Source: Parus major
Lineage: Eukaryota; Chordata; Aves; Passeriformes; Paridae
Reading direction: 5' to 3'
Assembly (NCBI RefSeq): GCF_001522545.3
Contig: NC_031774.1
Location: 25,677,824-25,741,823 of the forward strand
Length of the DNA stretch: 64,000 bases
The notes under the pieces are model-generated. The model did not search any database, was not told the DNA's origin, and saw only the letters and a list, made by a program, of their open reading frames with translations. Made by a program: the position numbers and the translations under genes. Every line of letters starts with the position of its first letter. Within the stretch, counting starts at the first letter, position 1. Below, one piece after another: positions 49,901-63,941 of this stretch.

Positions 49901-52900
49901 CCAAATTTAATTCAGCTGTATAAGAAAAAGTTATCTTCAATCAACGTATCACAGCATAAAAACCTATGTGTAGATATATCTAATTAGTGTATCAGAAAAA
50001 GAAGCTGTTCATTAGTGTACACTGCATACCACGGCTGAATGCCCTCTAAAAAGCATTTGCTGAAAATAGCTTTAAAAGCAACCATGTTGAACAGGCCCCA
50101 GTGTTCAGATACAACTGCCAGTGCTGGGTAATTCTATTTTCACATGAGCATTTTACCTGAGTACTTCTGATTCACTCAGGAGGCTCCCTGGCACAAAACA
50201 CATAGAAAAATGCTTTATCTTTACCAAAGAGGATTATTTTTAATGTGGGCTAGTGAAAATCTCTTCAAAGAGAAAGAAAGCAAAACAACACTCAAGATCA
50301 AACTAAGGACGGGTGGAAAGTAAAACTCATTCATGATGTTCATATTGTTCTAAAGCACCACGACAGAAGAGAATGAAAAGACAAACCTCAAGGGACAGCA
50401 GCAGTATCTGTAATAAACACACACCTAGAACAGCTTTAAGATCAATAAAATATGAAAACCCAGAAGATTCTGAAGACTTACAGTGTTCATGCTCCACATA
50501 TAGCAATATTTCATTACACATCCTATCCATACAGCAGTCAGCAAAATAAGCCTTGCAAAAATGAAAAAATATGAAATAAAGAAATCCTTACTTTTCAGCC
50601 ATGTTGGTGTCCTTCAAAATATGAACATAAATAAACAGAGCTTGCTCATGCTTCCCCATACGACCCAAGAGCAGAGCACGTTCTTCTAGGAGACCTAGTG
50701 ATAGCATGAAGGATTAAATCAATAGCTACACAGAGAAATGACAAAATTAGTGACCAGACTAACAGAAGGAATTACTAATCTGTGTTCCAGGTACACTTTA
50801 AGTCACACTGACACTATAAGCCCACATTTCACAGCCATCTCAGAAACTTACTGTGAATTCATAAGTAACCTTAAGAAACAACAACCTTCAGATCTACTGA
50901 GTAATTCGGGCTCATCAAAAAGTCAGGCTATATAGCTGGGAGATGCCACAAGGTTATAGGGCAACAGTTACAGGAGTCCTGCAGAGCCTGGTAAACCAAA
51001 CTGTGCCAGCAAAAGCAGAGTTCATAAACACACTAGTAGCCTGCAACTAGAGATAAGTCATCTTCTCTATTTCTAGTTACCATGATTCTGTGATAAGTGA
51101 AGTTGTTTTGCTGCACAATGAAATAAGGTTTAATTAACCTATGGACACAGAACTCACCATCAAAAGGGAAGTCACTAATAAGTCGACTAGGTTCATACCA
51201 GCTAGACTTCTCCAAAAAAAGCAGCAGCTTTTTCCGGTAATCCCCCAAATCTCCTCCTTCCTCCCCAGCAGGCACCGGAGCTCTATCTATATGAAATGAA
51301 ACAACATAAGCTAAATTATTACAACTATTTCACTACAATAGTACACAGAAGATGATAAATAAATCATTATGAAAAGGAACTAAATGGCGTTGTTTACATG
51401 GTGTGGTGCTGTTATATGGGTTGGGACTCGCATGTGCCTGCCAACATAACATCAACTCCTAAAAACACATCAAGTGGCTACTTAAAGCAGTACTAAAATT
51501 ATTCAAAACCCTTCCCTACCCTTAACATGCAGAAGTCAGGGAGCAGTAGGTGCCATTCCACTTAATTATGAACAAAGTGTTGCTTGATCCCTTAAGATCT
51601 CTTGAGAGGGAATAAACTGGACTACCCACAACTTTTGTTTTCCAGTTCCGTCCATCACTTAGGTACCTTATGCTGGATGTCAACAGGGAAGGCTCACAAC
51701 AATATGGAAAATGAAGGCTCCCCTGTGCTGTCCCACAGCCCTGGTCCTCCCACCAGAAAAGGCTAAACATACCTGCAGGGAAAGAACTGAGATACTCTTT
51801 CATTAAACCCTGCACTTTCTCACAGTACAGCTGGATCAGACAGTTGTGAAAGTCCGCACCGGTTTCTTCCCAGACATGAATGATGTGTTCCTGTAAACAC
51901 ATGTTAAGGCTCAGCTGTAGACACTTCCTCTGGGAAGTAGCTCTTTATAAGCAACAGTTCCATGCTTGCCTTTACCAAGCTTGACTTTGGAATTTTGTGT
52001 ATTTTAATTATGTTTTCTTTACACAACTTATGGCACAGCTAGCACTGTGTGAGACAGCATCAGGCTCCAACTCCCAGAGAACTAAAATCTTACAGGTACA
52101 TTTTGTACTGAAGGTAAAATACACTAGTAGAAATTGAGTTCTTACCAGGTAAGGAATAGTCAAGCTTTTAAAATTTTCTATCAAGAAACTGAGCACTTTG
52201 TCTCGTGGCAAAGCTTCCACTTCAGGGAGGTCTTCTGTAAATATCTGTTAAATTAAATTTTATTCAGATTGGTGATTTTCCTTTTTAAGTGCCACAGTAT
52301 ATTTCTTTCCTGAGGCTCTGAAGCCCAGCATATCATCATGTGTCCAAAGAGTAAGCACAAGAAGTATTAATAAAAATCTGAGCAGCTTATTCAGGCACTG
52401 AATAACTCAGAAGTTATTTCACATCAGAAAAGATTCACAAATATCCTAACTTCTGTCCTAGTGAACAAATCTCCTCTCATATAGTCCAACATCTCCCAAA
52501 TACAGGGAGTCAATTTTATAGGCAAGTCAATGTATGACATTTAAATACTCAGGCTCTTGTGCAAAAGTGTGACATGAATAACATGAAATGCTGTATCAAA
52601 GGTTCCTAGCTATTTATTATAAGGTGCTCCAAGAATGGAAAAGCATAAGAAAAAGTGAAAGATTTACATACTTTATCTACTGCTAAAATTTGCACAGCAT
52701 TGAACACAGAAAATACAAATTATGTATTTAATTTGATTTAGCATTGATCAGCTTTTTACAATGAGTTATCCCAATTCCATATACTCCACTAAGAATGTCA
52801 ACAAGGTAACTCTTTCAACCACACTTACCTTCAGTCCATCTTCAGGAAAATCTCTTAGCACCCAGACAGAGTAGGAAAATACCAAGTGCAAGTTCTCTGT

Positions 52901-55900
52901 GCCTGGAATACAAAAAGCAGCAGTCTCAATGTTAAAATCCTAAATATCTATCTATTCACAACACAAGCAGATGCTTTCAGAGCCAGCAAAGCTTAATTTA
53001 CATGAAGAATCCAGTTGCTGCTCAAGTCAAGCAAATCACTTCCAAAAGCCGCAGTTTCATTGCTTCAGAAACATGATTTCAAACAGAAACAAAAATTAAC
53101 TCAAATACTAAGTATCACCAAATGTAAAGAATTCAGCCCAAAACCAAGATTGGTTGCCTTAATCACATTCCAAGTCTTCCTTTTCAACTCGTTTTTATTA
53201 GGGTAGAGAGGCAGCAAACTTTTCACTTGTGTAACTTCCTTCAGTTCATTTCCAGTCAGTCTAATGACTTCTACAGCAAATGGTCAAATACTTTATAATG
53301 AGCAGTAAGGCATCATAGTACTGAAGTAACTGGCATAGAAACTACATGACAGGGAACAGCTTCTGAGTTTTTAACAAAATGTAGAAAAGAAAGGAAGAAA
53401 ATTCAAATTACTATGGCCCATTTTCTCCCAGTAGATATTTTAATCAGAAATAAGGAACATTTTCCAATAAGATATTTAAGTTTCAACAAAACTTGAATCC
53501 CTTGAGTGAATACTTGAAGGCTGCATTATGCAAGAAGCCAAACAAGGTAACAAGGATACCCCTTCAGCTTGATAGACTCCAGAAAGCTGCCAAACAGTAG
53601 AACAACCACTAAGCAAAACAAGAATAAAAACCTCACAAAAACACTGCTCTTCTTCACACTCACCCAAATGCTGCAGATATTGCACTGTCCTCTCATGACC
53701 CTTCAAAGGTGAGTTGGCTTTCTTTGACTGATCCACCAGTACCTGTAATGCTTTCAAAACAAAAGAAGTAAATTCCTTTGTAACTGCTAGTTCCAACATG
53801 AACCACAAAAAAATTGCATTTTTCCTGTCATGCTACTGAAGACAAAAAGTTTTTTTTGAACATACAGACCAAACTGTAACAGGAAAATAGACAGATTTAA
53901 TCACAAGATAGTGATTAAACAGCCTCTTCAGAATACTGCCTGCTCACTGAAGTCAAAACACAACATAAAGAACATGTTTCTACTCCTTCTCCTCTCCCAA
54001 CCTCATACTTACCTTTCTCATGCAGACCTTTTTTCTCATACAGTATTATCAGCTCACTGTATTTGTGTGCCTTCTTTAGTACATGCTCACTCTCCTCAAT
54101 ATGGCAGTGATTGTTCTCCAGACGTAGCAGCGGTGCCACCAGTGCTACATTTGTCTGCAAGCAAAAAAGCAGCACTTAAACTTCCCTGGAAGTGCACCTT
54201 CTAAGTGTACAGTACGAAACACAAGCTGGAAGTTGGGGCAGGGGAGGAAGGAAACCTCCATAAAAAAAGAAAAGTAAGAACATAAGACATAAGAAAAGTA
54301 AGAACAGTTATGATAGTTCAACATCTTACAGCAAGGTCCATGTTAATTTCCATAATATTGAGGACAGAAGGAAAACAACAAATCAAAGCTACTCCCCTTC
54401 AATAGCAAGGCTTTGAAAAACATCTTAACAGCCAAGATTGTACTTTCCTGCCTTTAACAGTATAAGGCAATAAAGGCATTCATTAGACCTTCAAAATACA
54501 CAGCCACAGCCACTTTCTTTTGACAGAGACAGCAACCAGGAACAGACACATCTGCCTCACTCCTTGAAACTGCTTCCTGACCAGTGAGGAAACTAGTTAA
54601 GATTTTACACATCACTTTGATATCAAAGACAGACAGTTGTGTGAGAATTTCTAAAGTAGCTCCTTATCCTCCCATCTTAAATGTTTCAGTCTCAAATTCC
54701 AACAGAGCTCCTGTGGCAAAGCCTCTATGTCAGACAGAAACTTACATGCAGGTAACACTTTAACAGGGTGGTATCAATGATTTGTAGCAGCTTCTTTTTG
54801 GATTTGATCGTGGGTGTTCCTTCCATGAGGGGTGAGGTACTGGACTGATGATCAGAATCATTCAGCTTCTTCACTAGCTGACTCCTTTTCTGCAGGACAT
54901 CAAATAACATTTTAACAAGGAAAGGCCATGGATTTCTACAACTCACCTCAGCGGCTCTATAACGCACCAACTACAAAGACTAAATTCAACCTATTTAATA
55001 CCTTGTTTAAATTAATTGTTTCCCAAATAATTTTATTATCACTAACTATTCAACACAAACTTTACAACCATATTCACATGTGTAGATATTTGTTTTGTAT
55101 ATTTATAGTTATGCAAAATATGCAGAGTCTTGAGAAAACTGTCAGAAGGAAATTCTGTTAACCTTAACAGACATTTTAGAGAAGTCAGTAAATATTTAAA
55201 ACATTTGGAAAACAATTTAGATTTTGTACAGCTAGGCATAAAACCTATCCTCCTTCAGCCACGATCTTCCTTTTACTCTAATAAAGATGGCAACCAAACA
55301 ATTCAGGTTCTAGTTACGACAAAATAAAGAGGGCAGGAACTTGTCCATTATTTCCCATTCTACCTTTTATGCAGGCCCTCAATCTATCTCCTGGATAGAG
55401 TGCCCTTAATAATCATCATCAAGCAAAACAAAAAAATTAAGTGCTCAAATCCTCTTCAGAAGGATACTAGAAATAAAATACTGGACTTGTATTCAGATCC
55501 AGTCCATAAGGAAATTTTGTCCAGTCACACGTGATGTTTTCCACATATCTGTGGGGTATCTCACATGTTCCACTTCCCCTGCTCACTCAGGAGCTGCTGC
55601 CATATTTTCCAGCCATGAAGACCTCCCATTAAGGCTAGCATGACAGAGCTGGAAGTGTACTGCTCCCTGCACATCAAAGTTAACCAACAAAGCACGCTAG
55701 AACTGAATAACCCTGCTCTGAAACCAGGTAGAGGAGCACTCACTTGAGTTAGGTAGTCTATCAGAGCTAAATGTGCCTTCTCCAGCTCTGCCCCAGAGAG
55801 CCCTGGGAGGGGGTTGGGATATTGTAGCTGCTTCCTGTAATCTGTGGGCAGGAGGTCCGGATACAGACCCATCACATGAGTGGGATCTATGCAAAAAATA

Positions 55901-58900
55901 ACTGGTATTAGTAACCATTCACATTATTTTGCTAACTTAGAGCAAGTTTATCTAACAGAGCAGTCTGTAGTCAACTTGTACATCCACAAGGTTCTAGAGC
56001 CTAAACAAAATTTGCTCATTACAGAAAAGAAGCTATATCAATGCAAAAGGAGCAAGAGTAAAACATGTTTAAAAATCCAGGCACAGGAATTTCCAACCTC
56101 TGCACTTGGCACACTTGGAGGACAAGCCATTATGACAATCTAACTACTCTTCTTGCAGAATCCTAGCATTAACCACTCTGACAGTAAGACAGGATTTCTA
56201 GGAACAAGCAGTGTTTAAGAGATTTACTGTGCTTTTGAAACAAGAACTAAATAGTACCATCTGTAACTAACACACCTGTTTTCACAGAGTTTAAGCAAAT
56301 TTAAAATTACTATCCTGTAATTCAAGCTTGAAATACTTTGAGTTCTCAGTCCTTGTCTTTCACTGTAGGTGTTCAAAGTAAAAAATATTTAAGTGTCATG
56401 AAAATAAGTTCTAGGTTTAAATGCACATGAGAATTCTGTCACCAGTAAAAATAATCTCAGTCTGAAGCACAATTCTACAGTACAGTTCAGTCTTCAAGTA
56501 TTCTTCCAATATCTCTAGTATGACTCAGAAGAACAGCATCAGAGACTACTGCGACTTCCAAAAGCACAGGAAAGTTTCCTGATTTCAGCATCTTGGCTAA
56601 ACCACGGGTTAAGGGTCCAATGATTTTGCAAATCTACAGATGTTCCTTATTTTTTATTCCAAGCTACAAGCAGGCTTTTATGAGCTGCTGAAACATTCAG
56701 CTTCAAAGGGTTTGTGTACATGCTGTGCATGCTTTTAAAATACCCTAGAATACAAATATATTCTATAAAAAGTGCAAACTCCTGATTTAACTTGATTAAT
56801 TGTAATTCATTAAATATTTAATTTTACTTAATTGTGTAATTAATTAACTTATTAATTAATTACCAGGTCCACCAAAAAAATAACTGAATAGCTACCCAAG
56901 CTATTTGCTCTTCACAGGGGACTGATCTGCACAAGATATCACTGTTTTAAACTAAAACAAAACAGAAAACAAACAAAAAAACCCCATAAAATAGCCAGTG
57001 AGCTTGATTTCATTCCTCCTAACTTAAGTGATTCAATGCCAACCCAAGCATTTACCTGTACCAAGCTTGGCAAAAACTTGCATGGATTCATCAAAACGCT
57101 TCTGGCAGAAAAGGTTGAAGGCAAAGAGGTTCTTTATGTGGTGAATTTGTTGTCGCTTCTCACTATCTGAATCATCTTTCATTTCCTGCATACATACAAA
57201 TGAACAAACATTAAAAACTCTCTGGCCTCGTATATGAGAGAGAAACACCCTAGAGAATTAACAGGAGCATTATCCTGTGGAGACAGTAGGAAGAGAAAAG
57301 AAAATCTCTCAAAGTGAGTACTGATGGTGCCTGTCTATGCTTTTTGTGTCTCTGAGGTAACCTGGAAGGTCTGAAAGGTACCTCTGGTTACCTGTATAAC
57401 TGCTCCGTCACAGCAAATGTCTCTTCACTCACTTGCCTTTTCAAATTTTTGTTTTCAAGTCAGCAATTCAAAATGCAATTAATTAAGGGGGGTTTTCCAA
57501 AAACCAAAACATCCTAACAGTATGAACAGTATAATTAAAGATACTGCATCAGTATCTCTAATAAATTACTGTTTCAGGAGTCATATTACCCAAAAAATGG
57601 TCACATGACAAAAGTCAACTCCAAACTACACTGTTCACACACAGTCTGAAGATTTTGAAGTCCTATTGACTTCAAAATCTAAAAGAAGGTGACCAGTTGA
57701 ACAGCTAAGGGAGAGAATCTTTCATATAAAAGATGATTTCTCAAAATCTAAGCTACAACAATATGGAATAAAGACAGCACAGAACTAAAACTTCAGTTTA
57801 AAAAGTCTAGTTTACCAGTTTGTGCAAAGTTGTGGGGTTACGCTCACTGACCAATTAGCAGACTCACTACAGTTAAGCAGACAGCAAACATCCTTTTGTG
57901 TACTTCTGTACATCCACTGCAAACTCAAGTTTTTAAGTACTTACTGCCAACTGCAAAGCCAACTCAAACTGTTTGTCCTGCAGAAGCTGCTGGATCTGTG
58001 TGGCTATGGACACCGGAATAAGCCTCCAAACAAAATGATTACTTGCCACATATATGATGTTTGTGCTGTAAACAAGACAAAAAATGTCAGTTATTAAGTT
58101 TAAGTGCTGAGAAAGAAGCAATACCCTATCTTAAAAGAAAACAAATACAATAATACAAACATAGATCAACCCAAGAGCAACTGGAGCATTATTGCAAAGC
58201 AAAGGAAGATTATCTTCAGTGTCACAAATTCTTTAAGACCCTCAACTCTGTTCTTTCCTCCTCAAGGTATGGCCTCCACCCTTTCCAACATCTAGTGCTC
58301 CACCAATCTCCATAAAAAATCTACCGCACTGCTTCAATGCTACAACTTAAGGTGAGAGTTGGAAAAGCTGCTCTTCTCCCAGTTTTTCAGAGAGCTACAT
58401 ACAGCCAGCTAGCCTGACAACAGTGATAATGTGTTATATATGGATACCCTCCAGAGGTGATGAAGCGTGGCCTCTGCAGCTCGATGCTCTGCACCAGCAG
58501 CCGGGGTTCAAAAGTGCGGATCTCCACGTACCTTGGCAGAACAGCAATGATGTAGGGAGGCTGGTGTTCTATTCATGAAACAAGTGAAAAATATAAGTTG
58601 ATTGTTCTCAAGCACTCCTTGAAACAAGCTGTGATTTAAGACTTCCCTTCAATTTTTCATCCCCTTGAAATGTGCCCCTTTTTCATGGTCAAAACAAAGC
58701 TCAGTGCCCGACTCTGACAGCAATTCGTTAACAGACTACTACCAAGCCTTTTGCTCATCCCTCAACAAAAGGAAATTCTGAGGCACCCAGGTGCCCACAA
58801 CCAGTGTTTTAACATACTACCTTTCATTTCAAACCTTGTCCCTTTATAAAAGATATTGAATACACCTATTTGACAAGGAGACAGGCACACAGACCACAAG

Positions 58901-61900
58901 AAAAGAAGGCTAAGAAGCAAAAACAAACACATGAAGCCTTACTCAGAGTACAGCTTAGAATAGCATAGAAACTGTCACATTCCAAATCCAGCTGTTTTCA
59001 AAATACTGCAAACATAATAATTTTATCACATACACAAGAATAAAGAAGTAAATTTAAACAAAACCAAAAACAAGCTGCTACTTCTCACCCATGGCTATAG
59101 GAATATCTGTCCAGTTCAAGGCACACTTCTGAGTACAGACCCCTTCTTCATTAAGCACAACTGTTAGATCATCTTGGCCAACTGCAACTTTTCCATCTGC
59201 TACAGGAGCTACCAATGGTTCCAGCTGCTTCCCTGTGGGAAACAGTTCTTTGATGGATCCTTTTCCATCCACCTAGGGTAATAAAAAACATAAAAATAAA
59301 TTTTAAAAAAAAAGTGGTTTGCAAAATAATCTTTTGTTCAAAGCTGCATAAAACTAGAGCAAAAACCCCTAGAGGAATTTTGCAACCCAGGCTAATCACT
59401 AATAGGGTAAGTGCAAATTTAGGAAAATCAAAAAAAAATTCTGCATATATATCATTCTGAAATAAAAAAAGTATTACTTTTATGTCTGAGATGATGATAG
59501 TAGCTGAGCACATCATTCACACCAGTTTATAAAATGAATAATAGTACAACAGTAAAATCAGCTGAAGTGTCCAAACACTTCATTTAGGCTAAAACTTTTA
59601 ACAAAGTTTTAGTCTGCCACGAGTGAACACTGTCACATAAAAACCAGCCTAACTAAAAGCCTAGAAATCTGCCTAGCCATTTTCCCCTGCCCTAACCACT
59701 CATTATTTTGGCCACATGCTACAGTGGGAACTGAACTCACACAAAAAATTGCTGCTTCATGAGCTGATATGAACCAAAACAGAGAATTCTTCTTCAACTC
59801 CAGCAATTTCCTGCTGCTTAACTTGCATTACACCTCAAGCATTTTATAAATCAACAGCTAGCCACCAGAAAACACCACCATAAAAACATGTGTGCTTTTC
59901 CTGCCTATTTAGTGAAATGAAGCTATTCAAGGACGGGTTAGCCAAGCAGCAGAGCCAACACACACGTGGACAGTTGGTCTCCACCCTGTTTGCTTCAGCA
60001 GCTGCACAACTACTCCTGTCACTAGAATGGCAGGAATCAACACCTAGGAGAGCACTGAAGAAAGGCACCCCTTCTTTTTGTGAGCAGCATCGCTTTCAAG
60101 TGACCGTAAAAATCATGTGCTGCTTTCCTTCAGACTACAGATCAGTGCTGCCACCCATGCATGTACATGTGTGGTGCACGTCATCTTCACCTTATTTTCC
60201 TCTAGTATCTGCAGAAGGCAATTGTAAAGGCAGAAAAAAGAATTAAACTATAGCTGTAAATGAAGTCTAAGTGGGAACTGTAATATTAAATTAACAGAGA
60301 CTTTCAAACAAATTATTACAGTTCTGCTAGAGAATGGAAAATGAAAGAATGGTTAAGCTTCACTGTATGCCAGAGGAGTTATTCTTGTTCTCTTTGTCTT
60401 TTTAGAGATAATCTCATTTCTGAACACATTAAATAAAATTCAAACTGAGTTTACACAGACTATTGCTAAAACAAAATGTATCTTCTCCAATTCCTTTTTT
60501 CTGCAAGAGCTGCAAACACTGGTCTCAACAGCAGCAAACAGAAGATCATTTCCTGACAAAATACCAGTTTAGAAGGACAGGCCTAGCCTGCCCTTTCCAA
60601 AACCACAAATAGCAGAAGTACCAGATGCTGCTTTTCATAAACCTGTTAGCTAAATTCCTGAGCACAGGAGCAGCCTCTGTAGTGTCTACTGCTATCCAAA
60701 TCTTCTTAAAACACTATTACACATCCCTGTCTTACCCGTATCAGGTAATAGTCCCTCTTGAAGCCTACACAGATGGAGTTTTCACACCAGGCCATAGATT
60801 TGGGTACATCAGGTACACTGAAGTCTCCCTGAAGAAAACAGGTTAAACTGGTTGTTATGAATGAAAAGTTAAAGTCAAATCTGGCAACACGGAGCGTAAC
60901 AAACTCTTGTTGACACCACATTCCCCAGCACCTGTGCCCAGCATCCACTGCTCAAGGAATAGCAGTATTCAGCAAAAAGGCTAGACTCACATACAGTAAA
61001 GAGGTGTGCTCTGAGTTAGCTGCTAATTTTCTAGTAGAGCAGTGTAGCTGAAAAAGCCTCTACCCATTTCAATTAGTTACTTCTCATTCCAGTATTCACA
61101 ACTGCAGCTCTCTACACTTGTCAGTAACTATCTTGTGACTTAATGATCTGCTCAAAAAACTTTGTGCAGAAGTGCACCCACTTCCATAATGTTCTTGCAA
61201 GGTATACATGCTCATACATTTCACTGACTTAAAAGCAAAGTACTTAAAAGTGTACTACAACCAGAACATTAAAATATAGGATGCAACCCTTACTTTAATT
61301 TTGACTTATGAAACTGTATTAATGCCATTAACTGATTTCAAACATTTCACTTCTATTTGCTGTTTTACTGTTAAATCTCTGCAGAACCAACCATCAATGC
61401 TGTGAAAGTCAGCAGTGCCTCTGAGTAACAGGGATTGCATGGCAAGCAGTAAAGAGCAATCACCCTCCCTGCAGAGATATCCTGGCTACAGAAAGAGCAC
61501 AACTCACCTGCAGCTCATGGAACTCTCTGTCCTTCCAGAAATAAAGCTGTAGCTTCTTACGCACTGCCACACACATCCTCAGCACCTCTTCCCCTGTATC
61601 TGATTGCTGTGAAAACAGACAGGCCCTAACTCACAGGCACTCACAGAGAGGCAAGTAAGGTAGGACAAGACCAAAAGAAGCCTCTGCAGAAAGCAAAGCT
61701 GTCCAGTGAAGAGCAGCTTTGTTCATCCATGCCAGAAGGGCATTCCACAAAAAAAGGAAGCACGGGACGGGGAGGAGGGATGTGGCAGGATATTTAAAAA
61801 TTAACTTTGACAGGGATTGTGACATCAAGGAAATCCAAAAAAATAAGAGCACCAAAGGCATACAGACACACACATAAACAGAAGATAAGTAGAAAGCTAT

Positions 61901-63941
61901 CAGTCCAACCCTGAAACTCGAATAAACAGCTGAAACTCTATGCAGTATAGGAGAGGTGAGGAAATGGAACAACACAAAGAATGTGTTTAACTAAGAGATA
62001 AAACCATTAATAATCTAATATTCTAACCTGTTGGAAAAGTTTCTTGACAAAAAATACTGGGAAAGGTAAGTGCCTGGACAAACAAACAACAAGCCACTCT
62101 GCAATGGCCAGATGTAAAGGTGCTTTGAAAAACATTAGTTTTCATGTCTAGAAAACCCCAAGTACTTCCTAAAAAATATTTAACATTAAGCTCCCATGTG
62201 GCAAAAAGATAAAAAATTATGAGGAGCAGTAAACCATCTCTTCTGATGATGAAAAAGGTGCCTGAACAACATGGGCAGGCTAAGAAACTCACTTGAATAC
62301 AAATGAGTCACCTAATAAACCAGAGCATATGAACAGAGAACTGCTACACCTTACAGAACCATTTTAGGGCTTGAATCTACCACAACTGCTTTAGGACTCC
62401 TTGGGTCAATAAAGAGAAACAAAAGTGTAAAAACCCAGTGACAGAGGGAAACCACAGTGAGCTAGCACACTGGCATTGCATGGAAAGAAAATGGCTTTTA
62501 TATTTCATATTCAAAAAAGAACAGTCAAAGTTAGTATAGGACAAAAATGCTTTGAAGTCTTGTATGAAAAGTTCTGTATCAAAAGCTACAATCACAAAAG
62601 GCACAGGAAAATATCTTGTGAAGCAGAGTAAGAAAAAATAATTAAAAACTGTTGCCTTAAGCAAATGCAGTAGGTACTAATTTTAAAAAGCAATAGTATC
62701 CAAGAAATTTTCATCTAACGCAAAATAACAAACCTAGTCCATACAGCAACATAAAAAGGAATCCTTATTACAAACAGTAAGGACATCTGTGCAGCTGTAT
62801 TCCTCCCCTTACCTGGAGATCACAAGTGAAGAGAGATGCACCTTTTGCCTTTGAAATTGTGGTGATTTGTTGAAATGTCAACAGGTCATGGACGTAAATG
62901 TTATTTTCTGTTTTAAACAAAATTCCAATTATTACTTAATATTTCATACATGTAGAATCATTGCTAATTCAAACAAGTTACCGTATTTTATGTTTATATA
63001 AAAAGAACTGGTGAAACTAAATACTGCAAGTAAGGAAAAGAAGTGTTTTCCCAAAAGTTAAAAAATGCTAAGGCACATACAAATACAATGAATGCAGAAA
63101 AGAAGACTAACATCAGCCTTGGTAAAAACCATAGGAAGGTACTGAGAACAAGTGCTAAGCAAGCAGAGGAAGGCAAATTGGAAGGAACAGCAAGAAGGCC
63201 ACAACAGAGCAAGTTCAAGACGGAAGATTGCATAAACAAAGATCATTTTGAACTGGCTCCTGAAATTAGTGGAAAGTGAACAGTGAAGATGCAGGGTATT
63301 CTGGTCAAGTTTTTGTATGCATGAGGACACAAGCAGCAGAAATCTACACATGCTGGAGCTGGAAGAGCCAGGATTTGGAGATCATAAAGAAGGAAGTAGT
63401 AACATAAGCAAAAAACAACATTAGAAGATCACGAGTAAAAGAAAATTAGCCAGAGCCAAGCAAACTTAAAACTGCCACAAGGCAGTAAAAGATCACATCT
63501 GCATATAAAGTGAGTTTGCTACCACCAGTAAGCTTGGTACATCAAGCAGATTTGGTCAGAAGTTTTAGTCCCTATTGTACAGTGTACACACATACACATG
63601 CATGCACATAGTGTACATACAGATGCCAATACAAAACAATTATGTTTTACACAGACACTTGAGAGCATGCCTGTACTTCTTCAGTCCTAATCACAAATCA
63701 GCATTAATGCCTTGTTCTCCAAGCTGGCAAAGCTCTTTCTCAATCTATACTGCTTAATGCTTCCTCTGCAAAATGCAAAGCTAAGTTCTACACAGTGATT
63801 TCTCAATAACCAGACTACTATACAGGTGTGTGGAAAGAATACCACATTCAGACATAAAAAAGAGCTCATTAAATCTTAAAACAATTTTCTTCACTTACCT
63901 AGTAGACTGACCAAAATCTTAAATTGAGAAACAACGTGAAT
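46912..63941 (-). CDS. VPS39: VPS39, HOPS-complex subunit (5' end outside window)
   Basis: This is the vacuolar protein sorting subunit of HOPS, which binds Rab7 and tethers late endosomes and autophagosomes to lysosomes. I read 22 coding exons: 63899-63941, 62813-62907, 61508-61606, 60736-60828, 59089-59272, 58448-58568, 57945-58065, 57056-57185, 55744-55886, 54746-54889, 54013-54154, 53664-53750, 52829-52902, 52146-52244, 51773-51890, 51158-51286, 50592-50694, 49648-49693, 49159-49308, 48881-49015, 48243-48334, 46912-46987. All have GT/AG borders and compatible phases. They sum to 2424 bases, that is 807 codons plus stop. The first exons give the end of the CNH/beta-propeller region, the middle exons the helical clathrin-repeat region, and the end a Cys-rich zinc-binding tail (CTVCKKK then HYFC). 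The protein is very close to the mammalian one as I remember it (family length about 875-886), so about 80 N-terminal residues are missing off the right edge. Confidence 0.97.
46988..48242 (-). other. VPS39: Last VPS39 intron
   Basis: The intron divides the C-terminal zinc-binding module, between CTVC and HYFC, with a GTGAGAG donor and a CTCTTTACAG acceptor. Apart from the SINE it is AT-rich with nothing else recognised. Confidence 0.85.
47606..47748 (-). mobile_element. TguSINE1-type SINE in the last VPS39 intron
   Basis: Read on the minus strand, the element begins with a tRNA-Ile-like head (GAGCTCAGTTAGTAAGAACA, then TGGTGTTGATAACACCAGGG and GTTTGATC, which resemble the A box, anticodon region and B box). 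It continues with GGCCATTTACTTAAGAGTTG and ends in a CR1-like tail (CCCTTCCAACTCAGAATATT then CTGTGAATCTGTGAA). This head/tail combination is the CR1-mobilised TguSINE1 described in the zebra finch. It lies in the sense orientation relative to VPS39. It is not a working tRNA gene: the arms are degraded. Confidence 0.85.
54263..54307. repeat. Short direct repeat AGAAAAGTAAGAACA
   Basis: Two copies of a 15-base A-rich unit lie about 25 bases apart in the VPS39 intron upstream of exon 54013-54154. Low-complexity sequence. Confidence 0.6.
56765..56868. repeat. TTAAT-rich low-complexity tract
   Basis: Repeated TTAATTAAT and ATTTAATTTT-like units fill a VPS39 intron between exons 55744-55886 and 57056-57185. 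It is simple AT-rich sequence. Confidence 0.6.
63899..63941 (-). CDS. VPS39: First visible VPS39 exon
   Basis: This 43-base exon encodes IHVVSQFKILVSLL plus one base of the next Glu codon, after a CAG acceptor and before a GTAAGTG donor. It is part of the N-terminal CNH/beta-propeller domain. Earlier exons lie beyond the right edge. Confidence 0.93.

Noticed and set aside
51522..51902. 126-codon minus-strand frame
   Set aside because: Only 51773-51890 is the real VPS39 exon; the rest is read-through into the introns.
63575..63625. CA/TG-rich stretch as a possible microsatellite
   Set aside because: The dinucleotide pattern is too irregular (ACACACATACACATGCATGC) to call a tandem repeat.
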